From NCBI GenBank assembly GCA_033807695.1, contig CM066302.1, positions 4,154,001 to 4,218,000 on the forward strand: a stretch of DNA of 64,000 nt, read 5' to 3'. The translations under genes and the position numbers were made by a program. The stretch comes from Daedaleopsis sinensis (lineage: Eukaryota; Basidiomycota; Agaricomycetes; Polyporales; Polyporaceae). How positions within the stretch are numbered: position 1 is the stretch's first letter; the number at the start of each line of letters is the position of its first letter. A model generated the notes under the pieces. That model was not told the DNA's origin and did not search any database. It worked only from the letters and a program-made list of their open reading frames with translations. This document shows, piece after piece, positions 31,701 to 43,346 of this stretch.

Positions 31701-32581
31701 GCTACATTGAATAATAATTATATCTGGAGGCGAAGCCTTCGTGCACGCTCCTCATGTTTGGACAATGAGCCGAAGGCGAAACTTCGAGTGGCAAAGCCAC
31801 GGGTCGTAAACTAGTGATCAATAAGTGACCAGGGTAGGTGTGACCGTAGCCGTCACGGGGAGCGTGACATCGCGTGCTCAAAGTCAGAAATTTCAAAATG
31901 CATCGAGAACGGTGCATGCCACTGCATCGAGCGACCTTTATTGAAGTTCTTGAACTTGAAGTTCTTCCCCTCCTGCTCTCCATGCTTCCTCTCAACTGCC
32001 ACATAGTTTTATAGTGGTGCTGCTCCTGAATACGTATGATTGACGACTCATCCTCCCCACGCTCTACCAAGCAACATGTCGAGAATCTCCACACCAATCG
32101 CGCCGATGAATGGGTCAAAATTGGAAACTCGGTAATACTACATGTGGTAGGCAAACTCTCGGAGGGCTTCGGTTTCTTCTCTTCCGGCCGCTACTGCTCC
32201 ACTGAGCACGCTGCCTTACGCCATCTCTAGGCGAGTTAGAAGAGACCTGGATGAGCTCCTATGATCGACGGTACTTGTTGGAGGCTTGATCGCTGTCTGG
32301 AATAAAGCTTCGACTCCCAGCGGAGGGCTGGATGTGCTTGTTGGCGACTCTGAACAGATAGGCTGCCGGTCGAGTCCTAGTTCTCCAAGCTGGGAGGCAT
32401 TCAACGCCAGTTGTGCACATGTGTACATGGCACCTGCCACCGGTCGTATGATCTTCCCGCAGCTGTCGAGTTTCCGAAGAATACTATATTGCTCCGGTCA
32501 AGACAGTCCTGGCTCCTGAACATAGATAGTGATCAGTCGACACGACGTGTGATCACAGATAATGGGGTACCCACCGGCGAG

Positions 32582-33250
32582 TTCCCCGCTGGGGCGCGCT
32601 CAGACGCGCAGCTCGAGCGCGAAGGGGACCCCCCGCAGCGCGCCGCGTCCGCGTCCCCGCCCCCCGCCGCCGCGCTCGCGCGCCCGTCATTCGCGAGCAT
32701 ACGGAGCGCGGCGTGGGCGCGCCCGCTCTCCCCGCTCTCGAGCCAGGTCGGGGGGCGGCGGGACGACTACGACGAGGACGACGGGACGGGCGAGGGCGAC
32801 GCGGACGCGGACGCGGAGGCTGATGTCGACGACGTGGACGTGGACGTGGACGTGGACGACGTCCAGGAGGACATCGATCTGGACGTCGACGTCGACGTCA
32901 ACGAGTACGCCGAGTCCGAGCTCGGGCACAGCCCGCGTCCGAGCGGCGCCGGCGCCTTCCACCCCGTCCCGATGCCCGGGATGCGCATGGTGCCCGCCGG
33001 GTACACGACGTTCCAGCACTCGTCGCTGTACGGGCCCCGGGGCGCCGGCGGCGCGGGGTCGGCGGCTGCGTCGGCGGCTGCGGGCGGCCAGGGTGCGGCG
33101 CGGAGGGAGGACGAGAGGGGGGCGGAGCATGCGGGGATCGCGCACGGGCAGTCGATGCAGCGGCTGCCGATGGGCATGTCGCGGATGATCACGACTGTGA
33201 GCAGCACAGTGAGCGTCGGGCCCAGTGCGCGGCGTGCGGGGACGAGGTGA
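32582..33250 (+). pseudogene. PH-domain gene 3' fragment (duplicate)
   Basis: Copies the last roughly 217 codons of the PH-domain gene, including the Asp/Val-rich run and the stop (SVGPSARRAGTR and TGA). The frame is open but lacks the PH domain and a proper start. An in-frame upstream ATG at 32411 belongs to unrelated sequence. Three 6-base insertions relative to the long copy keep the frame. Confidence 0.88.
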
Positions 33251-33825
33251 GCGGTCTGTCTGCGAGGGTCGTGCGCGTGGCTCGGTGTTGATCGTTCAGG
33301 GCGCACAGACGGTGAGCACTTGCTGCTGAGAGAAGTGAGACACAAGCATATACGTGTACAGTAGATAATGGCTGGGCTCGGTATCTGGAACTCATAGAGT
33401 GGGCGGCCCCCTCTTAATTGACGAACGTCTAGTCCTGTTGCACTCAATCGCGACCCCCGACAGGCCTGGCGCATGTACTATATCAATCGCACGCAATCAT
33501 GGTTCGTCGTGTTTTCTTGTAATTGATCATCCACCGTCTGGTGTGCTCTGAGTGTTTCGCACTACACTGTCTAGCTATAGCCCCCGGTAGAGAGGGACGG
33601 GGGCAGCGCGCCCTTGCCTGGTCCGCAGGAGACGTTGATGTCGTCCGTGAGCTGAAGCTCGACCAGCGAGCCTTTTGTGAACGCATCCCACTCGATGAAA
33701 CAGTTCGACTTCCACGGCTTCCCGTCGATCTTCACGCTCTGTGACATGCATTTCGAAATGCAGGCGTACGTACGGTCAGTTCCAGGACTGACGACAGAGA
33801 TACGGCACACGAACCTTGACGAAGA
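32582..33825. repeat. Direct duplication, right copy
   Basis: Matches 27590-28813 and is 20 bases longer. Length differences in the coding part are all multiples of three. Confidence 0.92.
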
Positions 33826-36800
33826 CATTCCCGCCGGTGCCGTCCTTCGGGTTCCCCTTGAAGCCGTTCGCGCGGATCGTCGTCGTCGTGTTCAGCACCG
33901 GGTTCCGGAACGAGATCTGCGGGAAGTAGGGCGAGGAGAGGAGGAACTGCTTCGTGGCCGGGAGCGGGTAGAGCCCGGCGAGATAGAACGCGACGTAGCT
34001 GCCCATCGCGCCCGAGTCTGCACACAGCGAGTCATTGTTCACGTGAGCAGGTGCATCCTCAGCAGGATGCAGGGGGTACGTACCATCGTTGCCGGGAAGT
34101 CCGTTCGTGGAGGTGTTGTAGAACTGCGCGATAACCTGGCGCGAGCGCTGGGTGCTAAGCCCGGGCCTGTTCGCATAGTGGTACATGAACGGGATCTGCT
34201 GCGAGGGTTCGTCTGTTGAGTCGAAGTAACCCTGCGCCACGTGTAAGTATCGGTCGCTGAACGAGGTAGAAGAAAGCTGGGGCATAGGTACCTCTTCAAA
34301 CATAAAGTCCAGCCGCTCGATGAACGGTTTGATGCCTCCTTGGAGCTCGATGAGCTTCGCAGTATCGTGCGGCACGTATTGCGAGTACTGCATCACAGAA
34401 GATGAACGTCAAAGGTTGAGCGATACGTTAAGCACGGAGCGAGCTCGCGAGCTCGTGTTCACATACGACGATAGGAGAGCTCTCGTAGAAGCCGTCGTGG
34501 CGTTGCGCGTTCAAGAAGCATGTTGCTTGCGCCGGATCGTGGATGCTGCAATGTCTCGGGTCGGTGAAGTTGAATTTGCCGTCCACGAACCGCGGCTAGG
34601 CAGGCGTGGTACCATGATCATACTGTCAATGTTCGACGTCGACAGATATGGATGAGCAAAGCACGTCACCTGCATAAAGCCGACGATGTCGCTGTTGCCC
34701 GGGAACGTCACGTTCTCATTCCAGACGTTGAGGAAGTTAGCTGAGCGTTGAGCGTACTGTTAAAAGTTCAGTTGATGGATTAGATGTAGAATATCTAGCG
34801 GTGACCTTTTTTGCGTCGCTGGTCTTTCCAAGGGCCTTGGCTACCTGTGATATCGTGAAGTCGTCGAAGGCGTACTAGGATAGTGGGGGTATGACATCAG
34901 CATAGTCACAATTGTGCATACAGCGAAAGGGACAGACTTCTAGGGTACGAGAGACCTGCTTGGTATTTGTGCCGCTTCGTTCGAATACATCAGAAGGGAT
35001 ATAACCTATGCTCTTCGTTGTCAGCTATGTAGGCGATGAGGAATCAGCGATCGGGCTAACTCACCAATCGTCTTCCAGACATTCGCCTGCCTGCCTTGCA
35101 GGTCCCAGTTCGGAGGCTGCAGCTCCGCATCCGCTAGCAAGGCGTTGTAAAGGTCGTCCGCCGATACACTTAAGTCCTTCGCTTGACTCTGAAATCTGGA
35201 GGTGCGTGAGTTTCCAACGCTGCTCGTGGTCCAAAGTGTTCGTACTTCACAATGAACTCCGCGAGAATTGGATCGCCATCTACGAAATGGACACCATTGA
35301 TGAGCGTGTCAGAGAAGGAACGAGTACGTGAGAGACCGTACTGCTTCCTCCCTGGATGAAGTGCTTCACAGTCGCGCCGCGGCATTCCGGGATCCAACCT
35401 GGACAATCACACGTGCTGAGCGTGTCGTCGAAATCCACATGACAGACCGAACGCACCTTCGTGCTGCTGGATATTGATCATCGCCCGCACAATCCGTGCA
35501 AATGTGGCTGGGTCATGAAGTGCCATGAGCGGGAACATCGTCCGGTACGTATCCCACTACAAACGCAGCATGTCAAAACACATCATAAAATGTATGAAGA
35601 GTACTGACATTACAGTAGAACGAGTCGTAGTAGGGCTCGGTTGAGTTCCAGCGCGGATTCTCTCCCGTGTCTGTCAGCAGGTTATCTCGTCAGCAGGAAC
35701 TCGATCATCGGTACGAGGTCAACGCACAATCGGCGGGAGACAGATGCGTTCTGTACACGGAGCTGTAGAGCAAGTCAACGATCTCCGGATCGACGCCCCG
35801 CGTGTCGACCTGGATCCGCCCGAGGAGTTCGCTCCATTGCGCCCGGGACGCTGCGCGGACCTTGTCGAATCCGAAATCGGGGATCTCCTGCTCGGCGTTC
35901 GCGCACGCTTGCTCGGACGAGATGAAAGAGACCCCTACGCGTGCGAGGATAGAGGTTCTGCCTTCAAACAGAATACTACATGAGATGTATGACTCGTGGG
36001 TTGACAGTGATTCGTGAATCCTACTACCTTGTAGCTTTGGTCTGAACTCCAAGAGCGCGCCCATTTCGGATTGGAAACCTATGCGTATGATTAGACTTGA
36101 AACTGGATAGTCAGTCATTGCACTGGCTGGCAGTCACGCACTGGAATACATTTGAGTGAGCGTGACTGTGTTCTTCACAGGGAAATTACCGATCCAGGCC
36201 CCGGATGCGGTAGGTTCTCCCTGTCGCAAACTTGCTCAGAGGTTGAAGAGCCACAGGTATGGGTGAATCATAATCGTACCGCGTCATAGCCCTCGCCTTT
36301 GAAGTCTACACACGTGAAAGCGCGATAGCGTCCAGGTCCGAACGACGCAGAGAAGAACGCTCCACCTGCAAGAGAAACCTTCAACGAACGATTCACGACG
36401 AGCAACAGAGAATTAGGATATTCTGCTAACCAACAACACGCCCGGTCTTGGGGTCGAGCTCCATCTCTGGATCAGTACTACTTTTCTGTCCATCATTCGT
36501 TATGTCGACGAGAATCCGAGGGAACTTGGTCCCTTCAGGGAAGGTGTACCTGATACCATTCAGCGGATGCGATATCTTCTAAAAGTCTGGCGTCCATACC
36601 GGTGAAGCGCAGTGCGGCGAGTGGAAGTGAGCTCAACCTGGACGCCACTGGACTAGAGGGATTATCGTTCAGAATGTGCCCAGATTCTATACCGCCATAC
36701 TCACTAGATTGGTGGCGAAGTATCCTGGCTCCCCCGCGTCATCTGGGGTACCTGCTCGGCGATGAGCACAGCAGTTCGCGAGCATCGATTCGTCCATGCA

Positions 36801-37389
36801 CTCACCGTCTGGTAGGATCTTCCGCAGGATCTTGCGCGACAGTATCGTCGACTGGCACTCTTCAAAGTTGTTCCCCTGTCCGCAAGATGCGAAAGGGAAC
36901 AACTTGAAGTTTGACAGTGGCACCGACTGACACGATGCTTGTTAGTATCGCTAAGACATGTGGCGACCATACAGAATACCCACCCCACCCGTGCCATCGT
37001 CGTGAAGCTGCGAGAACCCAGTCACGTTGAAAGTTGGATCAGCGTCATATCCAGCGTGCTATACGAGATTCTAATAATGAGCAACACGAGCGCAATGTGC
37101 GTCATAGCCTGGAACACGTACGTTTCCTGGTGAGTCGGTGTCCATTCCGACCTTGACCATCCCATGAGGTACGTTCGCTCCTGCAAGCTAGTCAACCTCC
37201 GCCCACTGGAACAATCGCGTACTTATGGTGCTCACCGGGAAAGACGTGTCCTCCGTTTGTCGTCCCCACAAACAAGTTGACATGGCTCGCAGCATCCTGC
37301 ACGAAGTCCGGCGCGTCGATACCGACCGCAGACGAAACCACCGACGCGAGCACCACGACCTTCGCCCCCTGAAGCAGCACTGGAAACAT
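33571..37389 (-). CDS. GH92 alpha-1,2-mannosidase, secreted (copy 1)
   Basis: A gene of well over a dozen small exons, all with GT-AG borders where I traced them. The N-terminus MFPVLLQGAKVVVLASVV is a signal-peptide-like stretch, followed by HVNLFVGTTNGGHVFPG, then VPHGMVKVGMDTDSPG and GFSQLHDDGTGG. The C-terminal catalytic module has DSTDEPSQQIPFMYHYAN, NGLPGNDDSGAMGSYVAF and the end PPSLSTGGYS. GH92 enzymes are calcium-dependent exo-mannosidases acting on high-mannose glycans, and the GNDD.G.M block is their catalytic-base region. Exon order matches the paralogue at 47807-51309 closely. No stop or frameshift was seen in traced exons. Its 3' end overlaps the duplication at 32582-33825. Confidence 0.85.
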
Positions 37390-37430
37390 GACGGGCGGAA
37401 TCAGTGCGCGATGTTGCTCAAACGCACCCT

Positions 37431-37438
37431 TATTATAT
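37431..37438 (-). promoter_or_regulatory. TATA-like element of GH92 copy 1
   Basis: TATAATAA on the minus strand, about 42 bases upstream of the ATG at 37389. A similar element lies at about the same distance in the paralogue (47754). Confidence 0.4.
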
Positions 37439-38274
37439 GTAACATTTCAGCGGCGGGCACGCGTGCGCGGGTGACGTCTTCCATGACCTCGTGCTCGTCG
37501 TTCTCGGCATCGAAGCCCATCAGACGTGCGCTCCTGACACCACTGTTGGCATCTCGCGACCAATATCGAGCCCGCGTCGCCGCAGCCCTCGCCTGCGATC
37601 TCAGCATCGGGCAGCTGACCCCTGCTCGCGGTCGCTGTTGTGCGACATGTGAGTCGCAGACTCGCAGGTAATAACTTGGTCATGCATCCTGGGCTGGGCG
37701 ATAGGAATGGCGGGTTTAACGGGGCGCTATGAGCACGCTGCACTATGCCGCCGCGCCGGTCGCGGGCCATGCTCAAGCGACGACGCGCCTAGAGAGTGCG
37801 AGTCGGGTACCGCACCCACGTGATGCTATCACCACTGACTAGGACCTTGAAGGCGACAGGCCTCGAGTCGCAAACTTGTCATTGCAGCATCTTGACAACA
37901 TCTGGGTAATGGGCCTCTATCGAGACCGCCATGACGTGATGGCCAAAGCGAGTGTCAGTAAACAAGTTCTTATGTGCACGAGCGGGTACGTACTCAATTT
38001 GAACGGCGGATGTTTACCTCGTTTCAACTATCCGGCGGGACAGTCCCAGATTCCGGTCTTCAGGTCGAAGGGAAAGTCGGATAATCTTCGGGTGCCAGGA
38101 GATCACATACTAGGACCTGATATTCTATTCGTGTGGTGGCCCTAGGATGATAGAATACAAGACAAGACTCGGATCGTACACAGATTATCCAGAGGGAAAT
38201 ATTCGCTCGCTTGAGGCCATTCGGAAGAGAAACGGGCAGAACAGAGTCGACAAGAAAGCATGAGGTGAGACCTT
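37439..38274. other. Intergenic region between GH92 copy 1 and the AAA+ gene
   Basis: No gene recognised. A minus-strand stretch at about 37440-37560 reads SARLMGFDAENDEHEVMEDV and looks like former coding sequence, but I could not extend it. Confidence 0.4.
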
Positions 38275-41200
38275 CTATTGATACATGATATGCCTGTGGG
38301 GATGGGAACACTCTCATCAGCCTCTCTCCAAGCAACAGATAGATATAAAAGGGACTCAAGCCTCCGCCGCAGAGAACTCGGTGCTCAGGAGCAGCCGCAG
38401 GCAAGAAAAGAAAGCACACGCACGCGGTGTCAAACTGCTCCATCAAGTCCAGCACCTGCTCGAGGTGCGCGAACCCGAGGCGCTCCTGTCGGCCGAGCGC
38501 AAGCGCGCCCGCGGTCTTGACGATGTTCTTGATCTGCCGGCCGTTCACCTTCTTCTCCGCGAGCGTGTGCAGGTCGTCGTACGAGAGCCCGCCATGCGGC
38601 GCGTCTGCCCCGTTCACCCGCTTGAGGAACGCGAGCCAGATCTGGCGCCGCGCGTCCGAGGAGAGGTCCGCGTACCGGAGCGAGACGTGGATGCGCGACT
38701 GGAAGGCCTCGTCGAAGACGCGCACGCGGTTCGTCGTTAGGAAGAGGATCCCGCGGAAGTACCTGCAAGCCGGGCGGGTGCGCGGAACGAACGACGGGGA
38801 CAAGGACAGGGACAGCGCCGAGGACGTGGACGACACATACACATAGGTGAGCAGGCATGGTCAGCATCTCATCCCATGGAGCAGGAAGGTGAAGGTAGGA
38901 TGCGGGCTTACTCTAGCTGCCGAAGGAAGACCGCGACCATGGCGTTCCGCTCGAGGTGGGCGAGTGTGCGCTCTTCCAGGAACACGTCCGCCTCGTCGAT
39001 GAGGACGACCGCACCCCACATCGCGGACACCTTGAGGATCGTAGTGAGGTGGCTGTCCAGGGCCTCGGCATGCGTGCCGAGGTCGGCCGCTCCCACCACG
39101 TACAAGGGCTCTAGAGAGGTGAGAGCGGAGGCCGGTAAGTGCTATACTCGCGGTGGGACGCAGCTCGACTGGTAACAGTGAACACTCACTTCTCACGTCT
39201 ATTACGAGGGTGAGTGTTAGTTAAGTGAAAAGAGGTCGGCACAGGTCAGCAGTGTGCGATGCTCACGAGCATGGGAGGGACGTACATTCGCTCATCGCTT
39301 CCGCAGTCAGACTCTTGCCGGTGCCGGGGTTGCCAAAGAGGTTGATGACGAGGCCGTGGCCCTTGCCCGTGACGAAGTCGTCAAACTTCTTTGACATCCC
39401 CGCGCTGTGGGACTCGACGAGGGTCTTGAGGACGTGCTTGTGCTTGGGCGGGATGACGAGCTGCTCGAACGCCTCGTCGTTCCATTGGAACTGCTCGACA
39501 TGCTCGACGATGAACTCCACTGCGCAGCATAGGGACAGGAATCAGCATCGGCGTCGAAGGGTTCCGACAGAGACCACCCTCGACTATCAATAGCGAGAGA
39601 AAAGAGAAGAAGGCACTCACACCAGTGCTTGTCTGCGAAACTAAAACCATACACGATCGGCGGCGTGAGGAGAAGCTCGTCTTCGGTTAGCTCACGGGTG
39701 TCTTCAGGGGCCGCGTTGGTCTGTCGCGCACGCCGCGCGTGTCTATCTATGTCCTGGCCGGCGAGGTTCTTCATGACACGAGGCAAAGTGGGGTAGTTCG
39801 GGACAGTGTCCGCGAACGTCTCTGTGGGCACGGTCAGCTCGCTCACACGTCGGTCCCGGCAGAGAGAAACGACTACTCACTCCGGTCAATCATGATCCTC
39901 GAGTTCACCTGCAGCGGCAGCGAATTGAACGACGACGTCAGCGAGCTCTCACGGATAGCGACCGAGGACGTGCACGGGGAAACTTGAGACGCACGCTATG
40001 TTTGACATGGCTCGTCTCCTTGAACCTGAACGCGAGTCCGCGGTACGCAACGTGATGCATGCCGCCCGCCAGCGTCGCCCACTTCCTCCCGCGCGCGACG
40101 AGGCGCTCCTTGAGCCCCTCCATACCCCCCGGCCCTGCGTAGTACTGGATCGGGTACGCAATCAAGCTCGAGATCTTCTTCGTGCCCTTGAAGCGGGGGA
40201 CGTCGATGACGCGCCCCATGCCCGCATAGCCGTACGTTGACGACTGGGGCTGCGACGCGTTCGCACCTGTGCCGAGGTCACCAAGGTTCTCGGCGGGCCC
40301 CCCTATGTCAACTTCTACATACTCGACGACGAGCCGCCAGAAGAACTGCATCTGCTGCTCCTGCGACGTCTTGGACGTGAGCAGCCCCGTCGGGTCGTAC
40401 GCGGCGGACACGGGCGCTTGGTTGTCCGCCTTCTGGCAGAGCTCGGAGAGCACGAGGCGGACGCAGCGCGGCTCGGACGTGATCGGGCAGAGCACGTAGA
40501 GCGTGGTCTTGCCGGGAACGAAGAGAGACCAGAGCAGGTTGAAGGTGATCTCGTCGTGCTTGAGGAGCGATGCGAGGTTGTCGAGCGTGCTTCCGTACGT
40601 GTCGCGGAGGTAGCCGAGGAGGTGCGCGAGGTGCGCGTGCGTCCGTCGGACGGGCGTATCCTCGTCCTCGGGCTCGTTCGGCAGCTTCGCGGCGAGCGAG
40701 TCAAGGTGTGCTTGCAGCTCCGGGAACCATGCGAGGAGCGTATTCGGGTCGATCTGGGAAAAGAGATTGGGTTTTAGCCTTCTCGGACACGGATGAGATG
40801 ATTCGTTTGAATGCGACGCACTCGGAGCGGCTTGGCGGTCCACGAGATGCCCTGCACGTGCCCGATAACGTCCTGGCCGACCTGGATCAGCTCCGGGCTG
40901 TTAATCTGGATTATGGTCGTCACGTTGAAGGTGTTCATCTTCCCGTCCTGGCTGTGGTTGAACTTCCTGATGATCGAGAACGCGTACACCGTATACTTCT
41001 GCGCGTCATTCTTCCCGGTCGGCTTTTCTTCCGACATCGGTGGCGCGGGGCGGATCGTCCACTGGTTCTTAAGCGGGTCGTGAATTTCGTGCAGGTACTT
41101 GACCTCGAGTACGCTCCCTACGGGTCCTTCTGGAACGGGATCCTCGGTGGGAGGGATGGCGCCCTGGCCAGGATCGAGCTCGACCATCTCGCCCGCCTGG

Positions 41201-41385
41201 GCTGGCATAGCGAATCCAGGTGATGCCTCGTCGTGGACGAAGCCTGCTTGACCGAGGAGATTGATCATCCGACCGGGCATTCCCGCAGCAGGTACTGTTC
41301 GAAGGGATGAGCAGAGATACTATTGAGATGCAAAGGAAGATTTACCAGGGTATGCCACACGGTTGTTTCGGTGTCTGTTCGCCAT
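38275..41385 (-). CDS. AAA+ ATPase with N-terminal DUF7025-like region
   Basis: A multi-exon minus-strand gene. Exon 1 is 41346-41385 (MANRHRNNRVAYP), and exon 2 starts at 41294 (PAAGMPGRMINLLGQAGF). The middle exon (about 40740 to 39990) carries the conserved N-terminal region of a fungal AAA family (LLWSLFVPGKTTLYV, FFWRLVVEYVEVD, IAYPIQYY). The AAA+ core follows: NLFGNPGTGKSLTAEA (Walker A), VLIDEADVFLEER (Walker B), then GILFLTTNRVRVFDEAFQSR (sensor/arginine-finger region) and a C-terminal small domain (NGRQIKNIVKTAGALA). The family probably remodels proteins or complexes, but no substrate is known to me. The 3' end is uncertain: a splice to the short tail ending at 38275 is my best model. 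Confidence 0.78.
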
Positions 41386-41487
41386 ACCCCTCATCTTCTA
41401 ATCTGTGCGGAATTCTTGGGGAATCCTTGGTACTGTCGAGAGTGGGGAAGAGTGGCAAGTTGATAGCGAGCGCCCGGGTCCGAGGGT

Positions 41488-41494
41488 ACTTATA
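41488..41494 (-). promoter_or_regulatory. TATA-like element of the AAA+ gene
   Basis: TATAAGT on the minus strand, about 103 bases upstream of the proposed ATG at 41385. Confidence 0.35.
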
Positions 41495-43169
41495 GATTCT
41501 AGGAGTGATATTCGGATGAAATGATATGAGCCTCGAGGCGGCGGCTGCAGCAAATTCCAGGACAGTTAGGCAAGTGAGTCTCACGTACGACTCGATCCGT
41601 GTCAGGGCACAACCGCAGGCGACTACGGTAACTGGGAAGCACTGATGATGCTAGGTGAAATCTTGAGCTATCGAGCTATTGGACAGTTGAGATGGCAGAG
41701 CGTCAGAAGTGACACCGGTACTGTTCGCAGTAGGCCCCTGTGGCGGCTATTATCGAGCGGCGTCGATCTACGGAGGCAATTCCGTTAGTTCAAGTTGAAC
41801 GAATTCATACCAGTTGACAGCAACCAACATACGATCCGGCCAGTTAGCCTCGTGTAACAGGGAAGCACGCGTGAACCTAACGTACGCTTGAGAAGTATGG
41901 CTTTACAGATGCCCGCCGTGTGGTTTTTGTCGCGCACCGGGACGCTGGAAATTGCACAATGGAGGAGCCTTTGTCGAAGCAGTAATACAAAGTGAGCTGA
42001 TGATTCGGCAAGGTAGGAGTTTTACCAACCCCTCCCTTTCAGTTTCCACGCGAAGCAGTCAGTATTTGGCAGTGGCCAAAAGCAAGAGATGTGATCAAGA
42101 CCGTAACTGCGCATGCGTGTGGCGAGGATAGCGGAGATGAGTTGATAACTCCGCGGGATACTGCGGAAGATGAATGATTTCAGAGTGCGCGAACTCCGAC
42201 TATTTCCGCGCCCGTCGGTAAAATTACCAGAAGCAGTCATCATCATGGATTCACCTCAACTCTCAGCAAACTCTCAGCTGCACTTTTCAAACTCTCGAAT
42301 GAGTAGTTCTTTCGGCGTGTCTATGTATCTACCTTGACTCTCGTCACTGAAGGGATGGGACTAACACTCATAAGGAACCTAGAATTAATGGTGCGTGCTC
42401 TTGGCAGTCTGATCGCGATGTCGGCCATGTCAGATGACAATACTCTGTACTACTCTGTACCACAGACCATCTCGTTACATATACATCGGTAACATAGTTA
42501 AGCGCTTCTGTGCAACCTCGCACAGCGAGCACCAACGCAAGCGTCCGAGTTACAACATGTCGAAAGCTTCTTAGAGCAGTACTCACCGAATACTATGCAG
42601 TGCTTGAACCCCTCATAGATCGCCAATGCAAACCTCTGTCATCGCTCATACGCTACTCACTCTCTGCCGCCACTAACGCTAAACGATCACGGCTAACGAT
42701 GCTCACGGGTCGTGTGCGAAGGACCAACTAGGACCAATCCCGCCCCCGGATCTCCTTATCTCCCGTGGAGTACGCTCACCTGCCCATCCCCGGGCCCTTG
42801 CGGAGCGTCGCATAACGACTCCCAGCACCCCGTCTCAAATCTGTCTCTCGCTCTCGCGCCAACCCCAAACATATCCTCCCCCTGGGATTCGCTCACATGA
42901 GAAGCCCACGGGTGCCACCCAAGGCGCACGGTTCCTGGCGCCCTTTCTACAATAGGCTCTGTACAAGTGTACGAGTGTACGTCGTTCTCAAATTATTAAG
43001 GTGCTCGGGTGGCTGATTGCGACAGGCGCAGTCGAGGTCACGGTCTCCCGTGGGCCGTTCCTTGCCCGCTCTCTTGGGTCTTGCACGTCTCCGGACCCCG
43101 GACGTGAACTGATTAGCGTGGCCGCGGGACATCGGCTCGTGGGGTGGGGTGGCTGAGGCCTGTCGTGCG
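41495..43169. other. Intergenic region upstream of the MFS gene
   Basis: Separates the divergent AAA+ and MFS genes. Only short unsupported ORFs are present. Confidence 0.5.
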
Positions 43170-43177
43170 TATATAAG
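43170..43177 (+). promoter_or_regulatory. TATA box of the MFS gene
   Basis: TATATAAG lies 177 bases upstream of the ATG at 43347, leaving room for a 5' UTR of about 140 bases. Confidence 0.55.
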
Positions 43178-43346
43178 ACCCCGACCTGCGCGTGGATGGG
43201 TCTGTCGCTCTCGCGCCCCCAATCCCCGCACACGTCTCGCCTCTCGACGTCTGTGGCTCCGAGTTCGCCTCGCCCCGACCCGACTTACGACTCTCATAGA
43301 ATACACCACCCCACGAGACACGCAAGGACTGGCACACACAAAGAAG

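Larger units (their letters stand above)
30727..32581. other. Right part of the inserted block: repeats, no gene seen
   Basis: Contains the GCCGAGCTTGCGAGGC repeats, an AT-rich tract with CTCACGGGCAC words, and several small palindromic stretches at about 31725-31805 (for example GAAGCCTTC and TGGCAAAGCCA). This looks like transposon or solo-LTR debris. Boundaries are not resolved. Confidence 0.45.
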
